Origin: DASUCS01 sp041166385 | GTDB taxonomy: Bacteria; Actinomycetota; Acidimicrobiia; Acidimicrobiales; JACDCH01 | Length of the DNA stretch: 64,000 bases | Reading direction: 5' to 3' | NCBI GenBank assembly: GCA_041166385.1 | Contig: JBEEFW010000023.1 | Location: 42,045-106,044 of the forward strand | In this document: in pieces, positions 26,120 through 34,668 of the stretch | Layout of the letters: every line of letters starts with the position of its first letter | Position numbering within the stretch: position 1 is the stretch's first letter | Made by a program: the position numbers and the translations under genes | The notes under the pieces: generated by a model | Told to the model about the DNA's origin: nothing | The model's input: the letters and a program-made list of their open reading frames with translations, nothing else | The model's database searches: none

Positions 26120-27885
26120 ACGATCCTGTCGACCTGTCGACGCGCGCTCGAGCGGTTGCAGCCGCGCAGGGCTTCGAGCCTTTCGACCTCCTGCTGACCG
26201 GTGGCACCGTCATCGACGTCGGGTCTGGCGAGCTGCGCGCCGCCGATGTCGGCATCGTCGGCCCGATCGTCGCGTCGGTGCACGAACCCGGATCACGCAG
26301 CGACGCGCTCGACTCGTTCGACTGCGCGGGCCGGTGGATCTCACCGGGCTTCATGGACCTGCACGTCCATTTCGAATCGTCGATGCTCACGCCCGGCTCG
26401 TATGCCGAGGCGGTGTGCCCGCGCGGCACCACGACGATCTTCGCCGATCCGCACGAGCTGGCCAACGTCGCCGGCGTGGCCGGCGTGCGGTATGCCGCCG
26501 AAGCGAGTCGCGGTCTGCCGGTGCGGTTCATCATCCAAGCGCCGTCGTGCGTGCCACCGCAGCCGGGGCTCGAACTGTCCGGCGCGGACCTGTTCGGTGA
26601 CGACATCCGCGAGATGCTCGGGTGGGAGGAAGTCGGCGGACTCGCCGAAGTGATGGACATGATCGGCGTGCTCGGCGCGGATCACCGCATGACCGACGTC
26701 GTCGCCGCGGGTCTCGACAGTGGGAAGCTCGTGTCCGGCCACGCCGCCGGGCTCGCCGGCGCCGCGCTGCAGGGCTACCTCGCCGCGGGCATGACGTCGG
26801 ACCACGAGATCTTCACCGAGCCCGATTGCCTCGAGAAGCTGCGCAACGGGATGACCGTCGAGCTCCGTGGGATGGCCGAGGGACTCCTGCCGGGCATCAT
26901 CGAGCAGGTCGCGGCGATGCCCATCCCGCCGACGCATCTCGTCGCCGCGACCGACGATCTGTTCGCACTCACCTTGTTGAGCGACGGCGGCATCGATCAT
27001 CTCCTGCGCCGGCTGATCGCGCACGGCATGTATCCGGTCATGGCGATCCGCTGCGCGACCTATCACGCCGCCTACCGGTTGCAGCGCACGGATCTCGGCC
27101 TCGTCGCCGCCGGACGCCAAGCCGACCTGGTCGTGTTGTCCGACCTTCGCACGATCGCCGTCGACGACGTGTTCGTCGCCGGCCGCCTCGTCGCGTCCGA
27201 GGGCCGCATGCTCGAACCCGTCGTCGAAGGGCCGAGCGCGCCGCCGTTCGACACGATGCGCCTCGAGCCGGTCCGCGCCGATGACCTGCGGTTGCGGCTC
27301 GACGTGCCAGACGGCGTCCACCGCGTCCGCGTCGTTGCCGACCCGGTGATGACCCGATGGGACCAGGCCGACGTCGAGGTGCGCGATGGCGTCGTGATCG
27401 TGCCCGAAGACCTCCTGTTGCAGGTCACGATCCACCGCCACGGTCGCATCCCGGCGACACCCCAGGTCGCGCTGCTCGCCGGCTGGGGCCGCTGGACCGG
27501 CGCGGTTGCCACGACCGTCGCCCACGACACCCACAACCTCGTGTTGTTCGGTCGTGATGTCGAGGAGATGGCGATCGCGGCGAACAAGGTGATCGACGAC
27601 ACGGGCGGAGTCGCTGTGGTCCGCGACGGTCACGTCATCGCGTCGATCGCATTGCCCATCGCCGGGTTGCTCTCTCCGATGAGCGCGCTCGACGTCGCGT
27701 CAGAGCAGCGAACGGTGCAGGATGCGGTGGTCGCGCTCGGCGGGGTGTTCACGCCGATGCTCACGCAGCCCCTGTTCCAAGTGATGCTCTCGTCGCTGGC
27801 CTGCCTGCCCGGGCCCCACGTGACCGACCTCGGGCTCATCGACGGCACGACCGGCGAGCTGGTGGACAGCATGCTCGTCGCGTGA
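26116..27885 (+). CDS. ade: adenine deaminase
   Basis: A 589-residue adenine deaminase of the Ade family: N-terminal FDLLLTGGTVIDVGSGELRAADVGI, metal motif GFMDLHVHFESSM, TTTIFADPHELANVAG, then SGHAAGL, GMTSDHEIFT and a C-terminal domain with VALLAGWGRWTGAVATT and LDVASEQRTVQDAVVALGG. Length and both domains match the ~580-residue enzymes that convert adenine to hypoxanthine with a binuclear metal centre. GTG at 26116 overlaps the Rieske gene; the next gene overlaps its stop. This gives hypoxanthine to the molybdenum hydroxylases of the region. Confidence 0.9.
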   Translation: MNDPVDLSTRARAVAAAQGFEPFDLLLTGGTVIDVGSGELRAADVGIVGPIVASVHEPGSRSDALDSFDCAGRWISPGFMDLHVHFESSMLTPGSYAEAVCPRGTTTIFADPHELANVAGVAGVRYAAEASRGLPVRFIIQAPSCVPPQPGLELSGADLFGDDIREMLGWEEVGGLAEVMDMIGVLGADHRMTDVVAAGLDSGKLVSGHAAGLAGAALQGYLAAGMTSDHEIFTEPDCLEKLRNGMTVELRGMAEGLLPGIIEQVAAMPIPPTHLVAATDDLFALTLLSDGGIDHLLRRLIAHGMYPVMAIRCATYHAAYRLQRTDLGLVAAGRQADLVVLSDLRTIAVDDVFVAGRLVASEGRMLEPVVEGPSAPPFDTMRLEPVRADDLRLRLDVPDGVHRVRVVADPVMTRWDQADVEVRDGVVIVPEDLLLQVTIHRHGRIPATPQVALLAGWGRWTGAVATTVAHDTHNLVLFGRDVEEMAIAANKVIDDTGGVAVVRDGHVIASIALPIAGLLSPMSALDVASEQRTVQDAVVALGGVFTPMLTQPLFQVMLSSLACLPGPHVTDLGLIDGTTGELVDSMLVA

Positions 27886-29258
27886 CTGAAGGCGCCGACG
27901 CGGCTCCTCATCGCCGGCTGATCCTTGCCGTCCTGTCGCTGGCGTTGTGCATGGTGGTCATCGACAACACGATCCTTTCGATCGCGCTGCCGTCGATCAG
28001 CAGCGCGCTCCACACCGACGAGACCGGATTGCAGTGGATCTCGACGTCGTACGCGCTGGTGCTGTCGGGACTGTTGTTGCCGCTCGCCGTGATCGGCGAT
28101 CGGTTCGGCCGCAAGGGCCTGCTGCTGGTCGGGCTCTCCGTCTTCGGCGTCTCGTCCGCGGCCGCCGCGTTCGCGAGTGACGCGGCGCATCTCGCCGTAC
28201 TGCGCGGCGCGATGGGTGTCGGCGGGGCCTGCACGATGCCAGCGACGCTCGCCATCCTCGGCAACGTCTTTCCCGGAGCGGAGCGAGCCCGAGCGATCGG
28301 TGTGTGGGCGGGCACCGCCGGGCTGGCCGCCGCCGCGGGCCCGGTGATCGGCGGGTTCCTCGTCGCGCGCTACTGGTGGGGTTCGGTGCTCCTCGTCAAT
28401 GTTCCGGTCGTCGCCGTCGCGCTGGTCGGAGCGGCGCTGTTCGTGCCCCCGTCACGCGACCCGAGCGCTCCACCTGTCGATGGGTGGGGCTCGTTGTGGT
28501 GGACCGGTGCGCTTGCGGCCACGTTGTTCGTCATCATCGAGGGTCCCGTGCGCGGATGGGTCAGTGTGCCCGTCGTCGCCGGTGCGGCCGTGGTGGCGGG
28601 TCTCGTCACGGCGTTCGTCAAACGAGAGCGCGTTGCGCCGTCGCCGATGCTGGCGCCGAGCACTGCCCGGCATCCATCGATGCTTTCCGGAGCGACGGCC
28701 ATGACGGCCACGTTCTTCGCGGTGTTCGGAGGACAGTTCGTGCTCACGCAGTGGTTGCAAGGTCCACGCGGCTTGAGTGCGCTGTCCGCCGGGCTGTGCT
28801 TCGCACCACAAGCATTCGGTGGACTGGTCGGATCGGTGACCGCGCCGCGCGTCGCCATGCGCATCGGACACCCGCGCATGGCCACCTGCGGCCTCCTCGT
28901 CTTGGCCGGCGGCCTCGCGCTCACCGCGGTCGGCGTCGCCACCGATCTCGTTCCGGTCGCGGTGATCGGCTTCGGGTTCGCCGGGCTCGGCCTCGGTAGC
29001 GGGGCCGCCTCCGCAGTCGAGCTGATCATGTCGTCCGTGCCCACGGAGCAGGCCGGCACCGCGGCCGGGGTGAACGAGACGATCGTCGAGGCGGCGGGGG
29101 CACTCGGCGTCGCGGTCTTCGGCAGCATGCTCTCGGCCGGCGCAGCATTCGCCGCACCGCTGCCGGTGGGCGCGCTCGGCGCGCTCGGCGCGTCCTACGT
29201 CGTCGCCCGTGTCTCGGCGTCGTCGGCCAGCCACGCGTCGATCCCGGCGAGGGCGTGA
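27882..29258 (+). CDS. MFS transporter, DHA2/EmrB-like
   Basis: A 458-residue major facilitator with about fourteen hydrophobic stretches. Family features are VVIDNTILSIALPSI in helix 1, the loop-2 motif AVIGDRFGRKGLLL, and AGPVIGGFLVARYWWGSVLLVN in helix 5, all typical of the 14-helix proton-antiporter group. It may export a purine-derived metabolite or import a base. GTG at 27882 overlaps the adenine deaminase stop. Its last 64 bases overlap the convergent deaminase gene on the other strand. Confidence 0.85.
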   Translation: MTEGADAAPHRRLILAVLSLALCMVVIDNTILSIALPSISSALHTDETGLQWISTSYALVLSGLLLPLAVIGDRFGRKGLLLVGLSVFGVSSAAAAFASDAAHLAVLRGAMGVGGACTMPATLAILGNVFPGAERARAIGVWAGTAGLAAAAGPVIGGFLVARYWWGSVLLVNVPVVAVALVGAALFVPPSRDPSAPPVDGWGSLWWTGALAATLFVIIEGPVRGWVSVPVVAGAAVVAGLVTAFVKRERVAPSPMLAPSTARHPSMLSGATAMTATFFAVFGGQFVLTQWLQGPRGLSALSAGLCFAPQAFGGLVGSVTAPRVAMRIGHPRMATCGLLVLAGGLALTAVGVATDLVPVAVIGFGFAGLGLGSGAASAVELIMSSVPTEQAGTAAGVNETIVEAAGALGVAVFGSMLSAGAAFAAPLPVGALGALGASYVVARVSASSASHASIPARA

Positions 29259-30208
29259 CGCTTCACGCTGTCAGGAGCACCGCTCGCCTCAATCGAGGAG
29301 CGGGCGATACCGGCGATCCGGGAGTCATCGAATCCGAACCCCGAGCGGAGCAGTTCGTACTCTTCGAGCAGGTTCGGCCCGAACAGCAACGGATCGTCGC
29401 CGTTGATCGAGCAGTGGACGCCCGCGTCCAGCAAGGCCGGAAGCGGGTGCTCATCGATCGACGCGCACACCGACAGCATCACGTTGGAGGTGGGACAGAC
29501 GTCGAGGCACACCCCGCTCGCGGCCAGCCGCTCGACCAGGCGCGGATCCTCGACGGCGCGCACCCCGTGCTGGATGCGGTCGGCGAAGAGCACGTCGAGC
29601 GCGCCGACGATGCTCGCGGGCCCGGCCAGTTCGCCGGCATGAGGCACGGCCAGCAGGCCCGCCGCCTTCGCAATGGCGTAGGCCTCGGCGAACGGCTCGG
29701 GCGGGAAGAGCGCCTCGTCGTTCGCCAGTCCGAACCCCACGACCCCCGCGCCGGCGAACGTGGCGGCCACGTGCGCCTGCTCGACGGCCTCGGCCGGATC
29801 GACGGTTCGGTCGGCCGCGACGATCCAGCCACCGCCGAGCCCGTGCCGCTCGGTCGATTGTCGGAGCGCGTCGATGACGATCTCGAGCAGCTTCTCGTCG
29901 CCCCCGAACGGATCGCGATGACGCGGCAGGTAGAACGCCGGCTCCACCCACACCGCGCCGGCCAGCGCGTTGTCCTCCACGACCTCGTCGACCACCCGGC
30001 GAAGGTCGTCCTCGGACCGCAGCACGTCGCAGGCCGCGACATACATTCCGGCAAAGGCCGTGAAGCTGCCATAGCCTCGGATCTCGGGGACCGGCAGGCC
30101 GTAGCCAACGGCGAGCTCGTTGAGGGTCTCGGGGCGCATGGCCCCCTCGAAATGCACATGGAGGTGGGCTTTGGGAAGTGTGCGGAGGCTGCGGCGGCTC
30201 GCGGGCAT
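29195..30208 (-). CDS. adenosine/adenine deaminase family protein (second copy)
   Basis: A 337-residue member of the adenosine deaminase superfamily: KAHLHVHFEGAMRPE (HxH), VPHAGELAGP with the catalytic Glu/His region, IQHGVRAV and INGDDPLLFG with the terminal Asp pair. It differs strongly from the paralogue at 24078 and is transcribed the other way. The GVGFGLANDEALFP stretch resembles actinobacterial members, some of which deaminate adenosine, adenine or modified nucleosides. It diverges from the ABC importer across an operator at 30318, so it is likely co-regulated. Confidence 0.85.
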   Translation of the reverse strand: MPASRRSLRTLPKAHLHVHFEGAMRPETLNELAVGYGLPVPEIRGYGSFTAFAGMYVAACDVLRSEDDLRRVVDEVVEDNALAGAVWVEPAFYLPRHRDPFGGDEKLLEIVIDALRQSTERHGLGGGWIVAADRTVDPAEAVEQAHVAATFAGAGVVGFGLANDEALFPPEPFAEAYAIAKAAGLLAVPHAGELAGPASIVGALDVLFADRIQHGVRAVEDPRLVERLAASGVCLDVCPTSNVMLSVCASIDEHPLPALLDAGVHCSINGDDPLLFGPNLLEEYELLRSGFGFDDSRIAGIARSSIEASGAPDSVKRHALAGIDAWLADDAETRATT

Positions 30209-30317
30209 GACGGATCTTGCCCCACGGTCGACGCAGACGGGTTTCTGGTCGGTGAACTGCTCGCCGAAACACTCCGTTCACGCTCGGCCAATCCAACGGA
30301 AACGACTTGCTCCTACG

Positions 30318-30334
30318 TTCAACAGAACGTTGAA
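30318..30334. promoter_or_regulatory. putative purine-regulon operator, copy 2
   Basis: TTCAACAGAACGTTGAA, a 7-3-7 palindrome with one mismatch to the consensus TTCAACA-N3-TGTTGAA; the flanking G and C extend the symmetry. It stands between the divergent deaminase (start 30208) and the ABC-importer operon (start 30362). Confidence 0.6.
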
Positions 30335-30361
30335 CCCGAACCTTGCACCAGGGAGTTGCGC

Positions 30362-31465
30362 GTGACGGACACTGTGGACCGAAGGACATTTTTGCGCCGG
30401 GGAGCGGTCAGCACCGCAGGGCTGGCGCTCGTCGGTGGGGGAGGACTATCGGCGATCCTCGCCGCCTGTTCGGACGACAAGTCCACCACGACCAGCGGGA
30501 GTGGGAGCACGGGCAAGAAGGATCTCGGCACCCTCGCCTTCCAACTCTCGTGGATCAAGAACGTCGAGTTCGCCGCCGAGTACCTCGCTGACACGAACGG
30601 CTACTACGCCGCCGAGGGTTTCTCCGGCGTCAACCTGATGTCGGGTGGTCCGAGCGTGCAGCAAGACGCGGTGGTCGCGTCGGGGAAGGCCTTCATCGGC
30701 ATCTCCGCGCCCGACATCGCCGCCTCAGCGATCAACGCCGGCGCGGAGATCATCTGCATCGGAGCGCAGTACCAGAAGAACCCGTTCGCCGTGGTGAGCC
30801 TTGCGTCGAGCCCGATCAAGACACCCGCCGACCTGGCCGGCAAGAAGATCGGCGTGCAGTCGGTGAACGAGCCGGTGTGGAACGCATTCTTGAAGGCCAA
30901 CAAGATCGACCCATCGACCATCAACAAGATCCCGGCGCAGTTCGACCCGCAACCGCTGGCGAACGGCGAGGCCGACGGCTGGTTCTCGTTCGTCACCAAT
31001 GAGCCGAACTTGCTGAAGACCAAGGGCGTCGACACGTACTCGCTCCTGCTCAACGACTTCGGCTACCCGCTGGTGTCCGAGGTGTACATCGTCGGCACTG
31101 CCTCGTTGAAGAACGAGCGCGACAAGGTCAAGGCCGTGCTGCGGGCAGACATCAAGGGCTGGCACGACTCGATCAAGGATCCGGCGGCGGCGCCCCACCT
31201 GGTCGTGACGAAGTACGGCAGTGATCTCGGCTTGGACGAAGCCGAGCAAGTGCTCGAGTCGAAGGCCCAGAACCTGCTCGTGCTCACGGACGAGACGAAG
31301 GCCAACGGGTTGTGCACGATCAGCGACAAGCTGCTCGCGGAGACCATGAGCACGCTCCAGCTCGCGGGGGTCACCATCGATCAGGCGAAACTCTTCGACC
31401 TATCGGTGCTAAAGGAGATCTACGCGGAGAACCCCGAGCTCAAGACGTCACCGACGCCCGGCTGA
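30362..31465 (+). CDS. NMT1/THI5-like ABC substrate-binding lipoprotein, Tat-type
   Basis: A 367-residue solute-binding protein. The N-terminus carries a twin-arginine signal (DRRTFLRRGAVSTAG) followed by a lipobox ILAAC, so it is exported folded and lipid-anchored. The mature part is NMT1/SsuA-like: FQLSWIKNVEFAAEYLADT, SGGPSVQQDAVVASGKAFIG, KTPADLAGKKIGVQ. Such proteins bind thiamine-type pyrimidines, riboflavin, sulfonates or purine-like bases. The operator upstream suggests a purine or related heterocycle here. AGGGAG at 30350 gives a clear Shine-Dalgarno for the GTG at 30362; a longer upstream open frame was discounted. Confidence 0.9.
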   Translation: MTDTVDRRTFLRRGAVSTAGLALVGGGGLSAILAACSDDKSTTTSGSGSTGKKDLGTLAFQLSWIKNVEFAAEYLADTNGYYAAEGFSGVNLMSGGPSVQQDAVVASGKAFIGISAPDIAASAINAGAEIICIGAQYQKNPFAVVSLASSPIKTPADLAGKKIGVQSVNEPVWNAFLKANKIDPSTINKIPAQFDPQPLANGEADGWFSFVTNEPNLLKTKGVDTYSLLLNDFGYPLVSEVYIVGTASLKNERDKVKAVLRADIKGWHDSIKDPAAAPHLVVTKYGSDLGLDEAEQVLESKAQNLLVLTDETKANGLCTISDKLLAETMSTLQLAGVTIDQAKLFDLSVLKEIYAENPELKTSPTPG

Positions 31466-32310
31466 TGGCCGTGACGGTGTCTGACGCCGCCACCCCCGAA
31501 ACCGAGACGGCGGTCGCCAGCCCGCGAGACGGGATCGGCCTCTACGCGCTCACCAAGAAGTTCAAGGTGGGCCGCAAGGACGTCGTGGCCCTGGACGGGG
31601 TCGATCTCGAGACGCCGGAAGGTGCGTTCGTCGCGCTGCTCGGTCCGTCAGGGTGTGGCAAGTCGACGATCCTGCGGATCCTCGCCGACCTCGAGCAGCC
31701 GACGAGCGGAGCGGCCCGAGTGCATGGCGAGGCGCCGTCGGAAGCACGACGACGCCACCATCTCGGGATCGCCTTTCAGGATTCGGCGCTCCTGCCGTGG
31801 CGATCGGTGACGACGAACATTCGACTGCCGCTTGAGGTGTCCGGGGTCAAGATGCCCGAGGGCACGATCGACAGCCTCATCAAGCTCGTGGGGCTCGAGG
31901 GCTTCGAGGGCGCGCGGCCCGCGCAGCTGTCGGGCGGCATGCGTCAACGCGTCGCCATCGCCAGAGCGCTCGTGGTCGAGCCGAAGGTGCTGTTGCTCGA
32001 CGAGCCGTTCGGTGCGCTGGATGAGATGACGCGACAGCGCATGAACCTCGAACTGCAGCGGATCTGGACGGAGCGGGCGACCACGACACTGCTCGTGACC
32101 CACTCGATCTCGGAGGCGGTCTTCCTCGCGGACGTCGTCGCGGTGATGACGCCCCGTCCCGGCAAGATCCTGGCGAAGGTGGAGATCGATTTGCCGCGGC
32201 CCCGAACACCCGAGCTCATGCGTACCCCGGAGTTCCACGCGCTGTGCGATCACTTCAGCGAGCTGCTGTTCGGGAGCCCGTCGGAACCAGTCATCGAACT
32301 CGAATCGTGA
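31465..32310 (+). CDS. ABC transporter ATP-binding protein
   Basis: A 281-residue ATPase of the nitrate/sulfonate/taurine importer group: Walker A LLGPSGCGKSTILR, Q-loop IAFQDSALLPW, signature LSGGMRQRVAIARAL, Walker B VLLLDEPFGALDE and a switch His in LVTHSISEAV. The DSALLPW segment is typical of SsuB/TauB-type domains. It energises the two permeases that follow. The ATG shares a base with the previous stop (TGATG). The first ~35 residues are extra compared with the usual domain. Confidence 0.93.
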   Translation: MAVTVSDAATPETETAVASPRDGIGLYALTKKFKVGRKDVVALDGVDLETPEGAFVALLGPSGCGKSTILRILADLEQPTSGAARVHGEAPSEARRRHHLGIAFQDSALLPWRSVTTNIRLPLEVSGVKMPEGTIDSLIKLVGLEGFEGARPAQLSGGMRQRVAIARALVVEPKVLLLDEPFGALDEMTRQRMNLELQRIWTERATTTLLVTHSISEAVFLADVVAVMTPRPGKILAKVEIDLPRPRTPELMRTPEFHALCDHFSELLFGSPSEPVIELES

Positions 32311-33071
32311 GCCGCCTCGCCCGTCCGCAATGGCTCACGAGTGTGGCGGGCGCCGTCGGCTTGCTGCTCGTGTGGCAGCTGACGTCGATGACGCTGCTCT
32401 CCAAGTCGGGGTCGCTGCCGTCGCCCACGGAGATCGCCCGGCAAATGCATCGAGACGGATTCGAGTTCTACTGGAACAACGCGAGGACGACGTTCAGCGC
32501 GGCGTTCAAGGGCTGGGCGTACGGCAACGCGATCGCGATCGGACTCGCGCTCCTGGTGCTCGTCACACCCATCATCGAGCGTCCGCTCCTGCAACTCGGC
32601 ATCACGAGCTACTGCTTGCCGATCGTCGCGATCGGGCCGGTGTTCGCCATCGTGTTCGACGGCGAGACGCCGAAGGTGGTGCTGGCGGCGATGTCGGTGT
32701 TCTTCACGACGCTCATCGGCACGCTGCTCGGTCTGCGCAGCGCTGATCCCACCAGCCTCGACGTGATCCACGCATACGGCGGCGGATCGGTGAAGAAGTT
32801 GTTCAAGGTGCGGCTGCGCGCCAGCCTCCCGAGCGTGTTCGCGGCGTTGCGCATTGCCGCGCCCGCGGCGATCCTCGGAGCGATCATCGGTGAGTACCTC
32901 GGGGCCGAGCGAGGCCTCGGCGTCACCATGATCAACTCGCAGCAGGCCCTCGAGGTGGCGCGAACCTGGTCGTTGGCCCTCGTCGCGACGGCGGTTGCGG
33001 GCGCGGCCTACGGCCTGACCGCGCTCGTGGGACGACTGCTCACGCCCTGGGCGCCTCGGAGCGTGCGATGA
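32307..33071 (+). CDS. ABC transporter permease 1
   Basis: A 254-residue BPD-type permease with about six membrane helices. The cytoplasmic EAA-like loop reads LDVIHAYGGGSVKKLFKVRLRAS, which contacts the ATPase; the segment before it is typical of SsuC/TauC. GTG at 32307 overlaps the ATPase stop. It forms a heterodimeric pore with the permease encoded next, which differs in sequence although both are of the same family. Confidence 0.9.
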   Translation: MSRLARPQWLTSVAGAVGLLLVWQLTSMTLLSKSGSLPSPTEIARQMHRDGFEFYWNNARTTFSAAFKGWAYGNAIAIGLALLVLVTPIIERPLLQLGITSYCLPIVAIGPVFAIVFDGETPKVVLAAMSVFFTTLIGTLLGLRSADPTSLDVIHAYGGGSVKKLFKVRLRASLPSVFAALRIAAPAAILGAIIGEYLGAERGLGVTMINSQQALEVARTWSLALVATAVAGAAYGLTALVGRLLTPWAPRSVR

Positions 33072-33931
33072 GCGCCATCGACCTCGCCGCCGAACTCCCG
33101 ATCGCGGCAACCGCACTCACGGAGCCGAGCGAGCGCGGCACGAACCTGTTCGTCCGACTCGTGAAGGGGCTGTTCTCGGCGGCCGTGTCGGTCGGCGTGG
33201 TGCTCGGCGCGTGGTGGCTGTTCCTCGAGTACTTCCAGGTGAAGCCATTTCTCGGCAAGGGGCCGAGCGACGTGTGGCACTACCTGTTCATCACGGACAC
33301 CGCGGGCGAGCACCGCCATGTGATCTTCGGCGAATCGATGACGACGATCCGAGATGCGTTCCTCGGTCTGTCTGCGGGCACGGCGGCCGCGATCCTGGCC
33401 GCGGTCGCGTTCAACATCTGGCGGGCGGTCGAGCGCACGTTCATGCCGATCGCGATGGTGTTGCGCAGCGTTCCGTTGGTGGCGATGACGCCGTTGATCG
33501 TCCTGATCTTCGGGCGTGATCTGGTTGCCGTCACGGTGATCGCGGGGATCGTCACGTTTTTCCCGACGCTGGTGAATGTCACGCTCGCATTGCGGGCGAC
33601 GCCGCGCGAGTCGCTCGACCTGCTTCGAGCGTACGGCGCCTCGCCGGCCAAGACGCTGTGGAAGGTGCAGGTGCCGAGCGCGCTTCCAGCCCTCTTCGCG
33701 TCGCTGCGGATCGCCGCGCCGCTCGCGCTCGTCGGTGCGCTGCTCTCGGAGTGGCTCGCGACGGGCGAGGGACTCGGCTACGCGATCCTGCAAGCCGGCG
33801 CGCTGTCGGAGTACAACGGTCTGTGGGCACGCGTGTCGCTGATCACGCTGTATTCGATCCTGCTGTACAAGGCGATCGGTGCTGTCGAGCGTGCCGTGTT
33901 GGCGCGCTACGCGCCGACGTTCTCCCGTTAG
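33068..33931 (+). CDS. ABC transporter permease 2
   Basis: A 287-residue BPD-type permease with an N-terminal cytoplasmic extension of ~30 residues and about six membrane helices. Its EAA loop is LDLLRAYGASPAKTLWKVQVPSA. ATG at 33068 overlaps the first permease stop. Together with 30362-33071 it completes one binding-protein-dependent importer. Its last 4 bases overlap the convergent oxygenase gene. Confidence 0.9.
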   Translation: MSAIDLAAELPIAATALTEPSERGTNLFVRLVKGLFSAAVSVGVVLGAWWLFLEYFQVKPFLGKGPSDVWHYLFITDTAGEHRHVIFGESMTTIRDAFLGLSAGTAAAILAAVAFNIWRAVERTFMPIAMVLRSVPLVAMTPLIVLIFGRDLVAVTVIAGIVTFFPTLVNVTLALRATPRESLDLLRAYGASPAKTLWKVQVPSALPALFASLRIAAPLALVGALLSEWLATGEGLGYAILQAGALSEYNGLWARVSLITLYSILLYKAIGAVERAVLARYAPTFSR

Positions 33932-34668
33932 CGGCGCGCGTTCTTCACGAAGTCGTCTACGCCGTGATTCGGCGCCAGCCGTTCGCCGCCGTACCAACCG
34001 CCTCGAAGATGACGCCGCACGGCACCAGGGCCGTCGTCGGTGGCGCGTGCCGCGCTGTGCCACAGGTCTGAGTGGTGCAGCAGCACGTCGCCGCGGTCGC
34101 AGTACACCGCCACCTCACCACCGATCTTCTCGAAGCCCAACGGCATCCCGTTGGGCGGACCGAGATGTGAACCGGGGACGACGCGCAGGAAGCCGTTCTG
34201 CGGCGACGTCGCATCGAGGTGGATCGTGAACGCCACCGACGGCCACATCGGCAAGTGCGGCCCGGACTGGAAGTCCGAGTGCCAGCCGATCCTCGAGTAG
34301 CCGCTGCGCTCGCCGGGCCGGGCGTCTTGGTACACCACACCGAATCGATCGTCCTCGAGCAGCCAGCATTGCTGGCCCAACAGGAGCTCCATCGCGTCGA
34401 CGAGAGCGGGATGCACAACGGCCTCGCGCACGGTCGCTGACACCTCGGTGGCGTGACACACGTAGTGGGCGAACGGCTGGTCGTCGATGACGGCATCCGG
34501 GTCGTCGAGGATCACCGTGCCGCAGCGTTCGGGCAGGTCGCCCGCGAGCAGCCGGTCTTGCAGCGCGGCCGTCTCGCGGTCGAGGGCCTCGAGGGTCGCC
34601 TCGTCGTACAGCCCTCGCAGCGTGACGAAGCCGTTCTGCTCGAAGGTCTGCACATCGGTTGGATGCAT
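33928..34668 (-). CDS. phytanoyl-CoA dioxygenase-like Fe(II)/2OG oxygenase
   Basis: A 246-residue PhyH-family protein. The facial triad reads IGWHSDFQ (His and Asp) and LLHHSDLWHSA (distal His), with a 2OG-binding Arg in RRHLRGGWYGG near the C-terminus. Members hydroxylate or demethylate small molecules with 2-oxoglutarate. It is coupled to the upstream isopenicillin-N-synthase-like gene through a 1-base TGATG overlap, so two iron oxygenases are made together. Substrate unknown; the regulon site upstream of the pair suggests a purine derivative. Confidence 0.85.
   Translation of the reverse strand: MHPTDVQTFEQNGFVTLRGLYDEATLEALDRETAALQDRLLAGDLPERCGTVILDDPDAVIDDQPFAHYVCHATEVSATVREAVVHPALVDAMELLLGQQCWLLEDDRFGVVYQDARPGERSGYSRIGWHSDFQSGPHLPMWPSVAFTIHLDATSPQNGFLRVVPGSHLGPPNGMPLGFEKIGGEVAVYCDRGDVLLHHSDLWHSAARATDDGPGAVRRHLRGGWYGGERLAPNHGVDDFVKNARR

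Noticed and set aside
29255..31465. A 736-codon frame giving the ABC binding protein a 369-residue N-terminal extension
   Set aside because: The extension is antisense shadow of the deaminase; a Tat signal, lipobox and clear Shine-Dalgarno fix the start at 30362.
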